This document shows, in pieces, positions 32,043-40,330 of a DNA stretch of 64,000 bases. The stretch is from Thermophilibacter provencensis. GTDB lineage: Bacteria > Actinomycetota > Coriobacteriia > Coriobacteriales > Atopobiaceae. The number at the start of each line of letters is the position of its first letter. Position 1 is the first letter of the stretch. The position numbers and the translations under genes were made by a program. The stretch covers positions 2,181,201-2,245,200 of the forward strand of contig NZ_LT671417.1 of assembly GCF_900128445.1 (NCBI RefSeq), in the 5' to 3' direction. Below the pieces are notes generated by a model that was given only the letters and a program-made list of their open reading frames with translations, did not search any database and was not told the origin of the DNA.

Positions 32043-34118
32043 GTGCGATACGTCATCGAACACGAGGTGCCGGGGCGGCTGCGCCTTACGTTTGCCGATC
32101 ACCTTGACGCGTCCGACGCCCTCGCCCTCGAGACCTCGCTCTCTTCGTGGACAGGCGTCGAGCGCGTGCGCTCCTACCCGCGCATTCGCTCGGTCGCCAT
32201 CTGGTACCGCGACGCCCTTGCAAGAACCGCCCTGCTCGATCGGCTGAACGAGCTCAGCCGCGTCCAGCTCGATGCGGCGCGCGCCCAGGCGCCCACGGCG
32301 CTCGCGCCCGCGGTCCCGTCCGCCGCGCGCAGCATCATCCGCCTAGTGGGCAACCATCTCATCCGCCGCTGGCTCCTCCCGCCCGCACTGAGGGCGGTAT
32401 GGGCCGGCCTTCACTACCTCGGGTTTCTTCGCGCCGGCCTCACCTCGCTCATGCGGCACCGCCTCGATGTGCCGGTACTCGACGCCACGGCCATCGGTCT
32501 GTCGTTTGTCAAGCGCGACCCCAAAACCGCGGCGAGCACCATGTTCCTCCTCGACCTGGGAGAGGTCCTCGAGGACGCCACTCGTGAACGCTCAGAGCAC
32601 GAACTCATTCGCTCCCTCATGGCCATTCCCCAAAACGCCCGGCGCCTCGAGGACGGCGAGGAGGTCACCGTGCCCGCCCAGAGTCTCCGCGCGGGCGACC
32701 TCGTCGTGGCGCGCGACGGCATGCCCGTGTGCGTCGACGGCGTGGTGGTACGCGGTGCGGCCATGGTCAACCAGGCGGCACTCACCGGCGAGCCGCTTGC
32801 CGTCGAGCGCATGGCCGGCGACGACGTCTTCGCCGGCACCGCGGTTGAAGAGGGCGAGATCGTCATCCGCGTGGGCGCCGAGCCCGCATCGACCAAGCTC
32901 CGCTCCATCGTGAATCTCGTTGAAGCCTCCGAGCAGCTCAAAAGCGAGATCCAGACGCGCCGCGAGCACCTCGCGGACCGCTTCGTGCCGTGGAACTTCC
33001 TGCTTGCGGGGCTTGTGGCGGCGACCACGAAAAGCCTTGCCAAGACATCGGCCGCCCTCATGGTCGACTACTCCTGCGCCCTCAGGCTCACGTCGTCCAT
33101 CAGCGTGCTCGCCGCCATGAGCCAGAGCGCGCACGAGGGCATGGCCGTCAAGGGTGCCAAGCATTTCGAGGCCATCGCCGCCGCCGACACCATCGTGTTC
33201 GATAAGACGGGAACGCTCACCGAGGCGACGCCCCGGGTCGCGCGCGTGCTCGCCCTCGTGCCCGATTGGACCGAGGACGAGGTGCTGCGCACCTCGGCCT
33301 GCCTGGAGGAGCATTTCCCGCATCCCGTGGCGCGCGCCGTGGTGGCGGCCGCCGCCGCGCGCGGCCTCGAGCATCGCGAACGCCATGCCGAGGTCGCCTA
33401 TATCGTGGCGCACGGCATCGCATCGGCGCTCGATGGCAAGCGCATCGTCATCGGTGGTCGCCACTTCGTGATGGAGGACGAGCACGTCGAAGTCGCCCCC
33501 GAGGCAGAGGCGCGCATCGACGGCGACCTCGAAGGCCTCTCACCGCTCTACCTCGCCCAAGACGGAAAGCTGGTGGGCGTGCTCGGCATCGAAGATCCCT
33601 TAAAGGCAGGAGTGCCCGAGGCAATTGCGGCACTTCGCTCACAGGGCATCGGCCACATCATCATGCTCACCGGCGATAACGAGCGCACCGCCGCACGCAT
33701 CGCCGCCGAGGCGGGCATCACCGAGTACCGGGCTGACCTGCTCCCCGAGGACAAGCATGCCTACGTGGAGGCGCTCGTGGCTCGCGGACAACGCGTCGTC
33801 ATGGTGGGTGACGGCGTTAACGACGCGCCGGCGCTCTCCGCCGCCGATGTGGGCATCGCCATGGGCACGGGCACCGCCATCGCGCAGGAGGTCGCCGACG
33901 TCACGCTCGCCGCGGGCGGGCTCGACGCCATCGTGCGCCTGCACGCGCTCAGCCGCTCCCTCATGGGGCGCCTCGACCGCTCGTTCACCGCGGTTATGGG
34001 CATCAACTCGGCGCTTCTCGCTGCGGGAATCGTCGGCATCATCCGACCCCAGACCTCGGCGCTCCTGCACAACGGCACCACCATCGCGCTGGCCGCAGAA
34101 AGCGCTCGACGTCTCTAG
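32043..34118 (+). CDS. Heavy-metal P1B-type ATPase lacking CPx
   Basis: 691 residues. An HMA-like N-terminal domain without Cys pair (YVIEHEVPGRLRLTF), actuator ALTGEPLAVE, phosphorylation site VFDKTGTLTEATP near 385, TGDN and hinge VGDGVNDAPALSAAD near 590. The membrane metal motif, usually CPC or SPC, reads DYSCALRL near 340, with no proline. This form goes with the DUF6110 partner. Ion is unknown; Mn or Fe export is possible. GTG start at 32043. The gene ends with ESARRL. Confidence 0.85.
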   Translation: MRYVIEHEVPGRLRLTFADHLDASDALALETSLSSWTGVERVRSYPRIRSVAIWYRDALARTALLDRLNELSRVQLDAARAQAPTALAPAVPSAARSIIRLVGNHLIRRWLLPPALRAVWAGLHYLGFLRAGLTSLMRHRLDVPVLDATAIGLSFVKRDPKTAASTMFLLDLGEVLEDATRERSEHELIRSLMAIPQNARRLEDGEEVTVPAQSLRAGDLVVARDGMPVCVDGVVVRGAAMVNQAALTGEPLAVERMAGDDVFAGTAVEEGEIVIRVGAEPASTKLRSIVNLVEASEQLKSEIQTRREHLADRFVPWNFLLAGLVAATTKSLAKTSAALMVDYSCALRLTSSISVLAAMSQSAHEGMAVKGAKHFEAIAAADTIVFDKTGTLTEATPRVARVLALVPDWTEDEVLRTSACLEEHFPHPVARAVVAAAAARGLEHRERHAEVAYIVAHGIASALDGKRIVIGGRHFVMEDEHVEVAPEAEARIDGDLEGLSPLYLAQDGKLVGVLGIEDPLKAGVPEAIAALRSQGIGHIIMLTGDNERTAARIAAEAGITEYRADLLPEDKHAYVEALVARGQRVVMVGDGVNDAPALSAADVGIAMGTGTAIAQEVADVTLAAGGLDAIVRLHALSRSLMGRLDRSFTAVMGINSALLAAGIVGIIRPQTSALLHNGTTIALAAESARRL

Positions 34119-34166
34119 GAAGCATCAATCGGTCCGCTGTGGGGCCTGTCGTTGGGAAGTGGAGAC

Positions 34167-35048
34167 ATGGAGCGGTTCACCGTCGAGCAAGACGGCTTCT
34201 TCGGATTCCTCCACTTGCCGGAGCGGCACGTCGAAGCGTACTCCGGCAAGGCGCTCATCGTGCTCGGCGGCAGCGAGGGCAACGAGAACATCCCGCGCAA
34301 CCTCGGTGCGCGTTTCGCACGGGAGGGCATCGCCGCGCTCGGCCTGTGCTACTGGAACGTGCCGGGACTCCCCGATGAGCTCATCGAGGTGTCGATCGAG
34401 CCAATCGAGCGTGCCGTCGCCTATCTCCGGCAGCGTGGCTTTGACCGCGTGGGGATCTACGGCATCTCCAAGGGCGGCGAGCTGGCGCTTCTCGCCGCCT
34501 CGCTCATGCCTCAGATCACCTGCGTCGTCGCCATCTCCCCGCTCGCCTGCGCCATGCCGGGCATCACCGGCAACAAAAGCCTTGCCGGCAAGGGTCTGAG
34601 CGACCGCTCGAGCTGGACCTGGCGCGGCGAGCCCGTGCCCTGCGCGCGGGGCGGCGGGAGGCTCCCCTACCTCGGCATCATCCGCCGCATCGTCACCGAG
34701 CGCCAGCTCGACATGCGCTTCGTCTACGAGCGGATCGTCGAGCGCGCGCCCAAGGAGGCCTGGATTGCCGTGGAGCGCATCAACGGGCCCGTCCTTCTCG
34801 CCAGCCCCTCGCATGACGCCATGTGGCCGAGCGACGAGGCCTGTCGGATCGTCGAGCAGCGCCTCGCCAAGCACGCCCATCCCTTCGAGATCACGCGACG
34901 CTCCTACGAGTACGCGAGCCACATCCTCGTGCCCATGGAGACACCCTCGCTCAAGCTCTTCCGCGTCGAGCGCGCCCACCCCGAAGCATGCCGGCAAAGC
35001 CGCGAGGACGCCTTCACCCAGACGCTCGCGTTTCTCGCCCGGTGGTAA
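34167..35048 (+). CDS. Acyl-CoA thioesterase/BAAT-like hydrolase
   Basis: 293 residues; alpha/beta hydrolase of the BAAT C-terminal type. Nucleophile elbow YGISKGGELALL (Ser in GISKG), acid Asp in SPSHDAMWPSDEA, and His in YEYASHILVP. These hydrolyse or transfer acyl groups; here the N-terminal thioesterase domain is missing, leaving the hydrolase alone. The ATG at 34167 follows GTGGAG. PVLLASPS carries the dispersed word. It follows the P-ATPase by 48 bases. Confidence 0.8.
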   Translation: MERFTVEQDGFFGFLHLPERHVEAYSGKALIVLGGSEGNENIPRNLGARFAREGIAALGLCYWNVPGLPDELIEVSIEPIERAVAYLRQRGFDRVGIYGISKGGELALLAASLMPQITCVVAISPLACAMPGITGNKSLAGKGLSDRSSWTWRGEPVPCARGGGRLPYLGIIRRIVTERQLDMRFVYERIVERAPKEAWIAVERINGPVLLASPSHDAMWPSDEACRIVEQRLAKHAHPFEITRRSYEYASHILVPMETPSLKLFRVERAHPEACRQSREDAFTQTLAFLARW

Positions 35049-35125
35049 CGGATGCTTCTACAGCGACGCCTCGTAAGCGTCAATCATCAAGCTCGCCGCT
35101 AGGCCGAATACCGCCCCTAGCAGCC

Positions 35126-37033
35126 TTACCGAACGCGCGGCTTCCATCCCAGTAGAAGCGCGGAGTTGACGATGACGAGCACCGACCCCGCATTGTGCAC
35201 GAGCGCCCCCACCACGGGGTTCAGGACGCCCGAGATGGCAAGTGCGATCGCGATGAAGTTGAGGGTCATCGAGAACGTCAGGTTGATCCTGATGGTCGTC
35301 ATCATGCGGCGCGCGAGGCGCAGGAGGTGCGGTAGCTCGGCGATGTCATCGTTCACGAGTGCGATGTCCGCCGCGTCGACGGCGATATCGCTGCCGATGC
35401 CGCCCATGGCGATGCCCACGAGCGCGCGCTTGAGCGCAGGCGCGTCGTTGACGCCGTCGCCGACCATACAAACTCCCTTGCCCGCGCGCTCCGAGTCATC
35501 GATGAAGGAGAGCTTGTCCTCGGGCAGGCAGGCGGCCTTGTAGGTGGTGATGCCGAGTTCGGCAGCCACGTGGGCGGCAGCCGCCTCGTGGTCCCCCGTG
35601 AGGAGCACCGGCTCCACGCCCGTCTCCCGCACTGCCGAAAGCGTAGCGGTGGCGTTCTCGCGCACGCGGTCGGCGAGCGCAATGAACCCCGCTGCCGCGT
35701 CGCCCCAGCCGAGATAGGTAATCGTTGCCCCCTCGGCGCGCGCAGCGTCCACGCGCCTCCCCAGCGCGTCCGGTATAGCCAGACCGTGCTCCGCCAGCAG
35801 CGCGGCGCTGCCGGCGTACACCGTGCGCCCGCCCACCTCGGCCACCACGCCGCGACCGGGCACCATGGCAAATGACGTCGGGTCCTTCGGCGCCGCTCCG
35901 GCGTGCTCCGTGGCCGCGGCCACGATGGCGCGCCCGAGGGGGTGCTCGGATCGCTTCTCGGCCGCGCCAGCAACCGCGAGCAACGCGTCCTCGCTCACGT
36001 CCTTCTCGCCCGCGCACACGGAAACCACCTGCGGCTCCCCCGTGGTGAGCGTGCCCGTCTTGTCAAAACACACGCGCCTGACCTGCGCCAGGCGCTCGAG
36101 CGCGTCCCCCTCGCGCACCAGAAAGCCGTGCCTGGTGGCGTTGCCGATCGCCGCCATGATGGCTGTGGGCGTGGCGAGCACGAGCGCGCACGGGCAGAAG
36201 ACGACGAGGATGGTGACCGAGCGGATTATCTCGCCCGTCACGAGATAGGTGAGAACTGCTGCCACAAGGGCGATGACGACGATCCACACCGCCCAGCGGT
36301 CGGCGAGGTTCACGATCTTGGCCTTGCCGGCGTCGGCCGACTGCACGAGGCGAATCATCCGCCGGATGGACGAGTCCTCGCCCACGCGTGTCGCGGCCAT
36401 GTCGAACGAGCCGAACTGGTTGACCGTGCCGGACGACACCTCATCCCCCGGGCCCTTGTCCACCGGCAGGCTCTCGCCGGTCATGACCGCCTGGTTGACC
36501 GAGGTCTGACCGGAGACGATGACGCCGTCTACGGGCACGGCCTCCCCGGGCAGCACGCGCAGGATGTCGCCCACCTGAACGGCTTCCGCCGCGATGGTCT
36601 CCTCCGCCACGGGGCGCGGCTCGGCCCCCTCGGCGGACGCGCGGGCGATGCGCCGTGCCGTGCGCGGCGTCAGATGGACGAGCCGTTCGATGCCGGCACG
36701 GGCGCGCGCCACGGTGAGCTCCTCGAGCAGGCCGCCGAGCTGCATGATGAAGGCGACCTCGCCCGCAGCGAAGTCCTCGCCGATGAAGACGCTCGCGATG
36801 AGGGCGAGCGAGACGAGCACGTCGGCCGTGACGTCGAACTCGGTCACGAGGCCGATGACGGCCTCTAGGATGATGGGCACGCCGCACAGGATGATGGCCA
36901 CCCACGCGATCGAGAACGGGAACGGCTCGACGCCCGCGAGCGAGAGCACGAGTGCCACGCCCGAGACGGCGAGAAAGGCAATGTCGCGCCTGGTTCCGCC
37001 CCACGCCAGCAGTTTCTCCAGGCCTTCGATCAT
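35126..37033 (-). CDS. Heavy-metal P1B-type ATPase (Cd/Zn/Cu type)
   Basis: 635 residues with no N-terminal HMA domain. Actuator VMTGESLPVD near 187, metal motif VVFCPCALVLATP near 280, phosphorylation site CFDKTGTLTTGEP near 325, HP motif EHPLGRAIV, hinge VGDGVNDAPALKRA near 530. The CPC motif allows Zn/Cd/Pb or Cu(I). A CsoR-type palindrome lies 40 bases upstream, next to a CsoR-like gene, so metal-dependent induction is likely. CAGEKDVSED carries the dispersed word. Confidence 0.92.
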   Translation of the reverse strand: MIEGLEKLLAWGGTRRDIAFLAVSGVALVLSLAGVEPFPFSIAWVAIILCGVPIILEAVIGLVTEFDVTADVLVSLALIASVFIGEDFAAGEVAFIMQLGGLLEELTVARARAGIERLVHLTPRTARRIARASAEGAEPRPVAEETIAAEAVQVGDILRVLPGEAVPVDGVIVSGQTSVNQAVMTGESLPVDKGPGDEVSSGTVNQFGSFDMAATRVGEDSSIRRMIRLVQSADAGKAKIVNLADRWAVWIVVIALVAAVLTYLVTGEIIRSVTILVVFCPCALVLATPTAIMAAIGNATRHGFLVREGDALERLAQVRRVCFDKTGTLTTGEPQVVSVCAGEKDVSEDALLAVAGAAEKRSEHPLGRAIVAAATEHAGAAPKDPTSFAMVPGRGVVAEVGGRTVYAGSAALLAEHGLAIPDALGRRVDAARAEGATITYLGWGDAAAGFIALADRVRENATATLSAVRETGVEPVLLTGDHEAAAAHVAAELGITTYKAACLPEDKLSFIDDSERAGKGVCMVGDGVNDAPALKRALVGIAMGGIGSDIAVDAADIALVNDDIAELPHLLRLARRMMTTIRINLTFSMTLNFIAIALAISGVLNPVVGALVHNAGSVLVIVNSALLLGWKPRVR

Positions 37034-37072
37034 GAGCGTCCCCGTCCTTCTCGCCGGCGCGTTTTGATACCT

Positions 37073-37088
37073 ATACCCCTATGGGTAT
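37073..37088. promoter_or_regulatory. CsoR-type operator before P-ATPase
   Basis: ATACCC CTAT GGGTAT: perfect 6-bp arms. CsoR/RcnR-family proteins bind G/C tracts flanked by AT, as here. It lies between the csoR-like gene and the ATPase start. Confidence 0.7.
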
Positions 37089-37140
37089 ATCGCTTTGAGG
37101 AAGAGGGGTCAAGCCGAAGTTCTTTTTTTCAGCTGGGGCA

Positions 37141-37416
37141 CTAGATCATGTTGGCGAAGCGCTCGACGGCCTTGGTGAAGTCGGCGACGGTCTTGTCCGC
37201 GTCCCCGTGCTCGATGCCGTCGCGCACGCAGTGCTGGATGTGCCCTTCGAGCACAACCTGGCCGCACCGATGCAGGGCGCTTTTCGCAGCGTTAATCTGC
37301 GAGAGGATGTCCTCGCACGGCACGTCCTCGTCTACCATGCGATCGATGGCCTGCACCTGGCCGATGATCTTGTGCAGGCGCCTGTGGAGGTTCGCCGCAT
37401 CCATGCACTGCCTCAT
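37141..37416 (-). CDS. CsoR/FrmR-family metal-sensing repressor
   Basis: 91 residues, all helical, DUF156 family. LHRRLHKIIGQVQAIDRMV is the DNA-facing first helix; ligands appear in DVPCEDILSQI and EGHIQHCVRDGI (Cys, His, Cys), the Cu(I)-type pattern, although related sulfur sensors share the cysteines. The ATG at 37416 follows GGAGGA. It sits between the HMA protein and P-ATPase genes on one strand, with its operator before the ATPase. Confidence 0.88.
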   Translation of the reverse strand: MRQCMDAANLHRRLHKIIGQVQAIDRMVDEDVPCEDILSQINAAKSALHRCGQVVLEGHIQHCVRDGIEHGDADKTVADFTKAVERFANMI

Positions 37417-37473
37417 CGAGTCTCCTCCCCGCACGCGCACTGCCGCAATAGCATCCTGCCATCATAGCGCGTC

Positions 37474-37511
37474 GGGTGATTCAAAGGGGGGCGTCTCCTT
37501 TTGAATCACCC
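37474..37511. repeat. Palindromic element on HMA stop codon
   Basis: GGGTGATTCAAA (37474-37485) pairs perfectly with TTTGAATCACCC (37500-37511); the inside reads GGGGGGCGTCTCCT, a degenerate core. The HMA gene's TGA (37506-37508 complement) lies in the right arm. Confidence 0.7.
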
Positions 37512-37874
37512 TTGGGTCACCCGGTAGCCGGCGGACTCCACGGCTGCGGCCAGCGCCGCAGGGTCGATCGGGTCCTTGGAGAGCACGCGCACGCGGTCGG
37601 GCAGGCTCGCACGCGCCCACACGCCGCCGATGCCGTCGAGCGCGGTCTCCACGGCCGCGAGGCAGTGCTCGCAGCGCATTCCCTCGACGGTGAGGTCGGC
37701 CGAGTAGGGGTAGTGCGCCTCGTTGGTGTCGGCAACCGTCGGGCGCGCGACGTGGGACTCTCCCCCGCCGGAGCACCCGCAGCCGCAGCCGCCCTGACGG
37801 AGCGTCCGCAGGTAGCGACGGGCGGCGAGAAGGACGACCGCCACCACGGCCAGGACGATAACGACGTTGATCAT
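37506..37874 (-). CDS. Membrane-anchored heavy-metal-associated protein
   Basis: 122 residues. One N-terminal helix (INVVIVLAVVAVVLLAARRYL), a Cys/Gly loop GGCGCGCSGGGES, then an HMA domain with TVEGMRCEHCLAAVETALDG (metal site CxxC in MRCEHC) to the C-terminus. It likely binds Cu(I) or Zn at the membrane and hands it to a pump; the loop cysteines may also bind metal. It precedes the CsoR-like gene and P-ATPase on the same strand, so one metal-response group is likely. Confidence 0.85.
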   Translation of the reverse strand: MINVVIVLAVVAVVLLAARRYLRTLRQGGCGCGCSGGGESHVARPTVADTNEAHYPYSADLTVEGMRCEHCLAAVETALDGIGGVWARASLPDRVRVLSKDPIDPAALAAAVESAGYRVTQG

Positions 37875-37913
37875 GGCAACCCCCTTACGAGCTCACGTTC
37901 TTCTCGCCCGCCA

Positions 37914-37949
37914 AATGGGTCAAAAGGGACTGTCCCCTTTTGACCCATT
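37914..37949. repeat. Palindromic element on DUF454 stop codon
   Basis: AATGGGTCAAAAGGG (37914-37928) pairs perfectly with 37935-37949 around ACTGTC. The core GGGACTGTCCCC is standard. The DUF454 stop overlaps the right arm. A dispersed-word copy lies 20 bases to the left. Confidence 0.75.
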
Positions 37950-38334
37950 ACGCCTCGGCGGGGACGCGGCGGGTCTTCACGCCGAAGCAGAAGTACAGGA
38001 TGTGGAACACCCACACGCACGCGAGGACGATCTGCCCCACGCGCACCTGATGCATCATGACAAAGCCGATGGACATGAGCATGGTCACCGTGACCATCAC
38101 GCGGATCTTGGCGGCCCAGTCCATGCCCTGGCCCCTCACGTAGCTCTCGAGGTTCTTCTTGTAGAGCTTGGTGCTCGTGAACCACGTGTGCAGCCGCTCG
38201 GAGCTCTTGGCAAAGCAGAACGCCGCAAGCATGAGAAACGGAAACGCCGGCAGCAGCGGCACCACCGCTCCCACAGCCCCCAGAACAAGCCCCACGCAGC
38301 CCAGCGCAACGAGCAGCACCTTCTTGACGTTCAT
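37948..38334 (-). CDS. YbaN/DUF454 inner-membrane protein
   Basis: 128 residues with three to four membrane helices. The family core PLLPAFPFLMLAAFCFAKSSERLHTWF is plain, followed by YKKNLESYVRGQGM and a double hairpin (VMVTVTMLMSIGFVMM). Function unknown; homologues often lie beside haem or anaerobic-respiration genes. GGGAGG precedes the ATG, which overlaps the YgbA-like stop by 4 bases. It ends the CydDC-like operon. Confidence 0.85.
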   Translation of the reverse strand: MNVKKVLLVALGCVGLVLGAVGAVVPLLPAFPFLMLAAFCFAKSSERLHTWFTSTKLYKKNLESYVRGQGMDWAAKIRVMVTVTMLMSIGFVMMHQVRVGQIVLACVWVFHILYFCFGVKTRRVPAEA

Positions 38335-38693
38335 GCATCCTCCCTGGAAAGTCGTCTCTTCTCGGCCTTGGTCTCCATGACGTGGCGGATGGCCGCCACG
38401 GGGTGATGGAAGATCATGCGCGGCCCCGAGAAGCGCATGACCTCGCGGATCTTCTCGCGCATCTCGGGCTTGTAGCAGTGCACGCGGCAGTTGGAGCAGA
38501 AGGTCTTGGTCTCCATGAAGGGGCAGCGGTCGCTGCGGCTGCGCGCGTACTTGGCGAGCTCGGCGCACTCCGGGCAGAGCGCGCCGCCGCGCGTGCCGTG
38601 GCGCCTGCGACAGTAGAGCGCGATCATCTCGGACACCATGCGCTTCTCGCGCTCGCGCTTTTTCATGACAGATGACCCTGTCACCTTTGTCAT
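38331..38693 (-). CDS. YgbA_NO-family protein
   Basis: 120 residues. MVSEMIALYCRRRHG is the family opening, followed by cysteines in LCPECAELAKYA, RCPFMETKTFCSNCRVHCYK and then MRFSGPRMIFHHP. The family was named for nitrous/nitric-oxide-responsive promoters and the cysteines suggest a metal or Fe-S site. The ATG at 38693 has GGGAGG and overlaps the previous stop; codons 2-9 (TKVTGSSV) come from a palindromic element, so MKKRERE (38666) was probably the old start. Confidence 0.82.
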   Translation of the reverse strand: MTKVTGSSVMKKREREKRMVSEMIALYCRRRHGTRGGALCPECAELAKYARSRSDRCPFMETKTFCSNCRVHCYKPEMREKIREVMRFSGPRMIFHHPVAAIRHVMETKAEKRRLSREDA

Positions 38694-38695
38694 GA
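38663..38695. repeat. Palindromic element, GACCCTGTCACC class
   Basis: TCATGACA (38663-38670) pairs with TGTCATGA (38688-38695) around the 17-base core GATGACCCTGTCACCTT. The copy at 40346-40380 has the same core with one change and different paired arms. It spans the overlap of the CydC-like stop and YgbA-like start. Confidence 0.75.
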
Positions 38696-40330
38696 GACCC
38701 TCCCGTCCTCGACGCTGACAACGGTGTCGGCGATGCGCATCGTGGACGGCCTGTGGGAGACGAGAAGGACCGTCCGACCGGCGCGCTCCTCGGCTATCGC
38801 GCGCAGGATGACGGCCTCGTTCAGGCTGTCGAGGTTGCTCGTGGGCTCGTCGAGCAGCATGAACGGCGCGTCGTGGAGGAAGGCGCGCGCGAGCCCCAGA
38901 CGCTGGCGCTCGCCGCCGGAGAGCGTGTCGCCGAGCTCTCCGACCGGGGTGTCGTAGCCCTTGGGCAGGCTCATAACGAAGTCGTGGACCGATGCCTTGC
39001 GGCAGGCCTCCTCGATCTGGTCGTCCGTGGCGTCGAGCCGCGCGATGCGCAGGTTGTTGCGGATGCTGTCGTGGAAGAGGTGGGTCTCCTGCGTGACGAG
39101 GGACTCCAGCTCGCGCAGGTTGGCGGTGTCCACGCCCCGCACGTCGCGCCCGGAGACGGAGACGCTCCCCTCGTCCGCATCCCAGAACCGCATGAACAGG
39201 CGCAGGAGCGTGGACTTGCCCGAGCCGGAGCGGCCGGTGATGCCCACGATCTTGCCTGCGGGAGCCTCGAGCGAGACGTCCGCGAGCACGCGCTCGCCCC
39301 CGTAGGAGAATCCCACGTGGCTCGCCGCGGCGCCGTCGAAGCCCACGCGCGCCCGGCCCGTGACCTCCGGCGTGACCGGCTCCTCGTCCAGGATGGCGAG
39401 CACGCGCTCCCCCGCCGCGAGGGTGGGCTGCAGCGTGGACCCCAGGTTCGCGAGCGCCACGACCGGGCCGAACGAGCCCATGAGCGCGAGCACGGGGATG
39501 AGCACCCCGTCAAAGCCCACGGTGCCGGCGCGGTGAAGCGCCGCCGCCGCGAGCAGCATGACCAGGTCGCAGGCGAGAATGACCGTGTTGGTGAGCGCCG
39601 TCGCGCGACCGGCGGCCCGCTTCATGCGCTCCTCGTCCGAGGCGAGGGCGCGAGACCGCTCGTCCATCTGGGCCAGGCGATCCGCGCCCGCGCCGTACTG
39701 CAGGACCTCGTCCAGGCCGCGCAGGCCCTCCAGCACGAAGCTCGAGAGCTCGCCCGCTCCGGCGCGGAACCGCGCACCGGCGTCCCCGGCGAGGCGCGCC
39801 GCGACGAGCGGGCACGCCACGCCCACGGCAAGATACGACGCCACGGCTACGACGGCGAGCAGCGGGTGGAAGCTTCCGATGAAGGCGCAGGCGCCCGCGC
39901 AGAAGAGCAGCGCGATCGCCGCCGGTGATATGGTGTGCGCGTAGAAGACCTCGAGGAGCTCGATGTCCGAGGTGATGAGCGAGATGAGGTCGCCGCGGTC
40001 GCGCCCCTCGAGCTTGGCCGGGGCAAGCCGGCGCAGCGCGCGGAACACGCGGTCGCGGACGAGCGCGAGCAGCTTGAACGCGATGAAGTGGTTGCACGCC
40101 TGCTCGCCGTAGCGGAGAAGCCCGCGTGCCACGGCGCAGGCCGCCATCGCCCCGACGAGGCCCGCAAGCGGGCCGGCGGCGGCGCCTGCGAGCACCGCGA
40201 GCGCGCCGTAGCCGCCGAGCACCGTGATCGCCGCCGCGCAGACGTGGCCGAGAAGGCCCATGAAGATCGCCAGCGCCATGAATCCCGCGAGCGGGCGCAC
40301 CAGGCCCACGAGCCGAAGCATCACCCTCAT
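38690..40330 (-). CDS. ABC half-transporter, CydC-like
   Basis: 546 residues: six membrane helices to about 305, then an ATPase domain with Walker A ITGRSGSGKSTLLRLF near 355, signature LSGGERQRLGLARAFL, Walker B FMLLDEPTSNLDS and switch His LVSHRPST. The membrane part (GDLISLITSDIELLEVFYAHTISP) is CydC-like. CydDC exports cysteine/glutathione or handles haem for bd oxidase; which applies here is unknown. ATG at 40330 overlaps the CydD-like stop. Confidence 0.8.
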   Translation of the reverse strand: MRVMLRLVGLVRPLAGFMALAIFMGLLGHVCAAAITVLGGYGALAVLAGAAAGPLAGLVGAMAACAVARGLLRYGEQACNHFIAFKLLALVRDRVFRALRRLAPAKLEGRDRGDLISLITSDIELLEVFYAHTISPAAIALLFCAGACAFIGSFHPLLAVVAVASYLAVGVACPLVAARLAGDAGARFRAGAGELSSFVLEGLRGLDEVLQYGAGADRLAQMDERSRALASDEERMKRAAGRATALTNTVILACDLVMLLAAAALHRAGTVGFDGVLIPVLALMGSFGPVVALANLGSTLQPTLAAGERVLAILDEEPVTPEVTGRARVGFDGAAASHVGFSYGGERVLADVSLEAPAGKIVGITGRSGSGKSTLLRLFMRFWDADEGSVSVSGRDVRGVDTANLRELESLVTQETHLFHDSIRNNLRIARLDATDDQIEEACRKASVHDFVMSLPKGYDTPVGELGDTLSGGERQRLGLARAFLHDAPFMLLDEPTSNLDSLNEAVILRAIAEERAGRTVLLVSHRPSTMRIADTVVSVEDGRVS

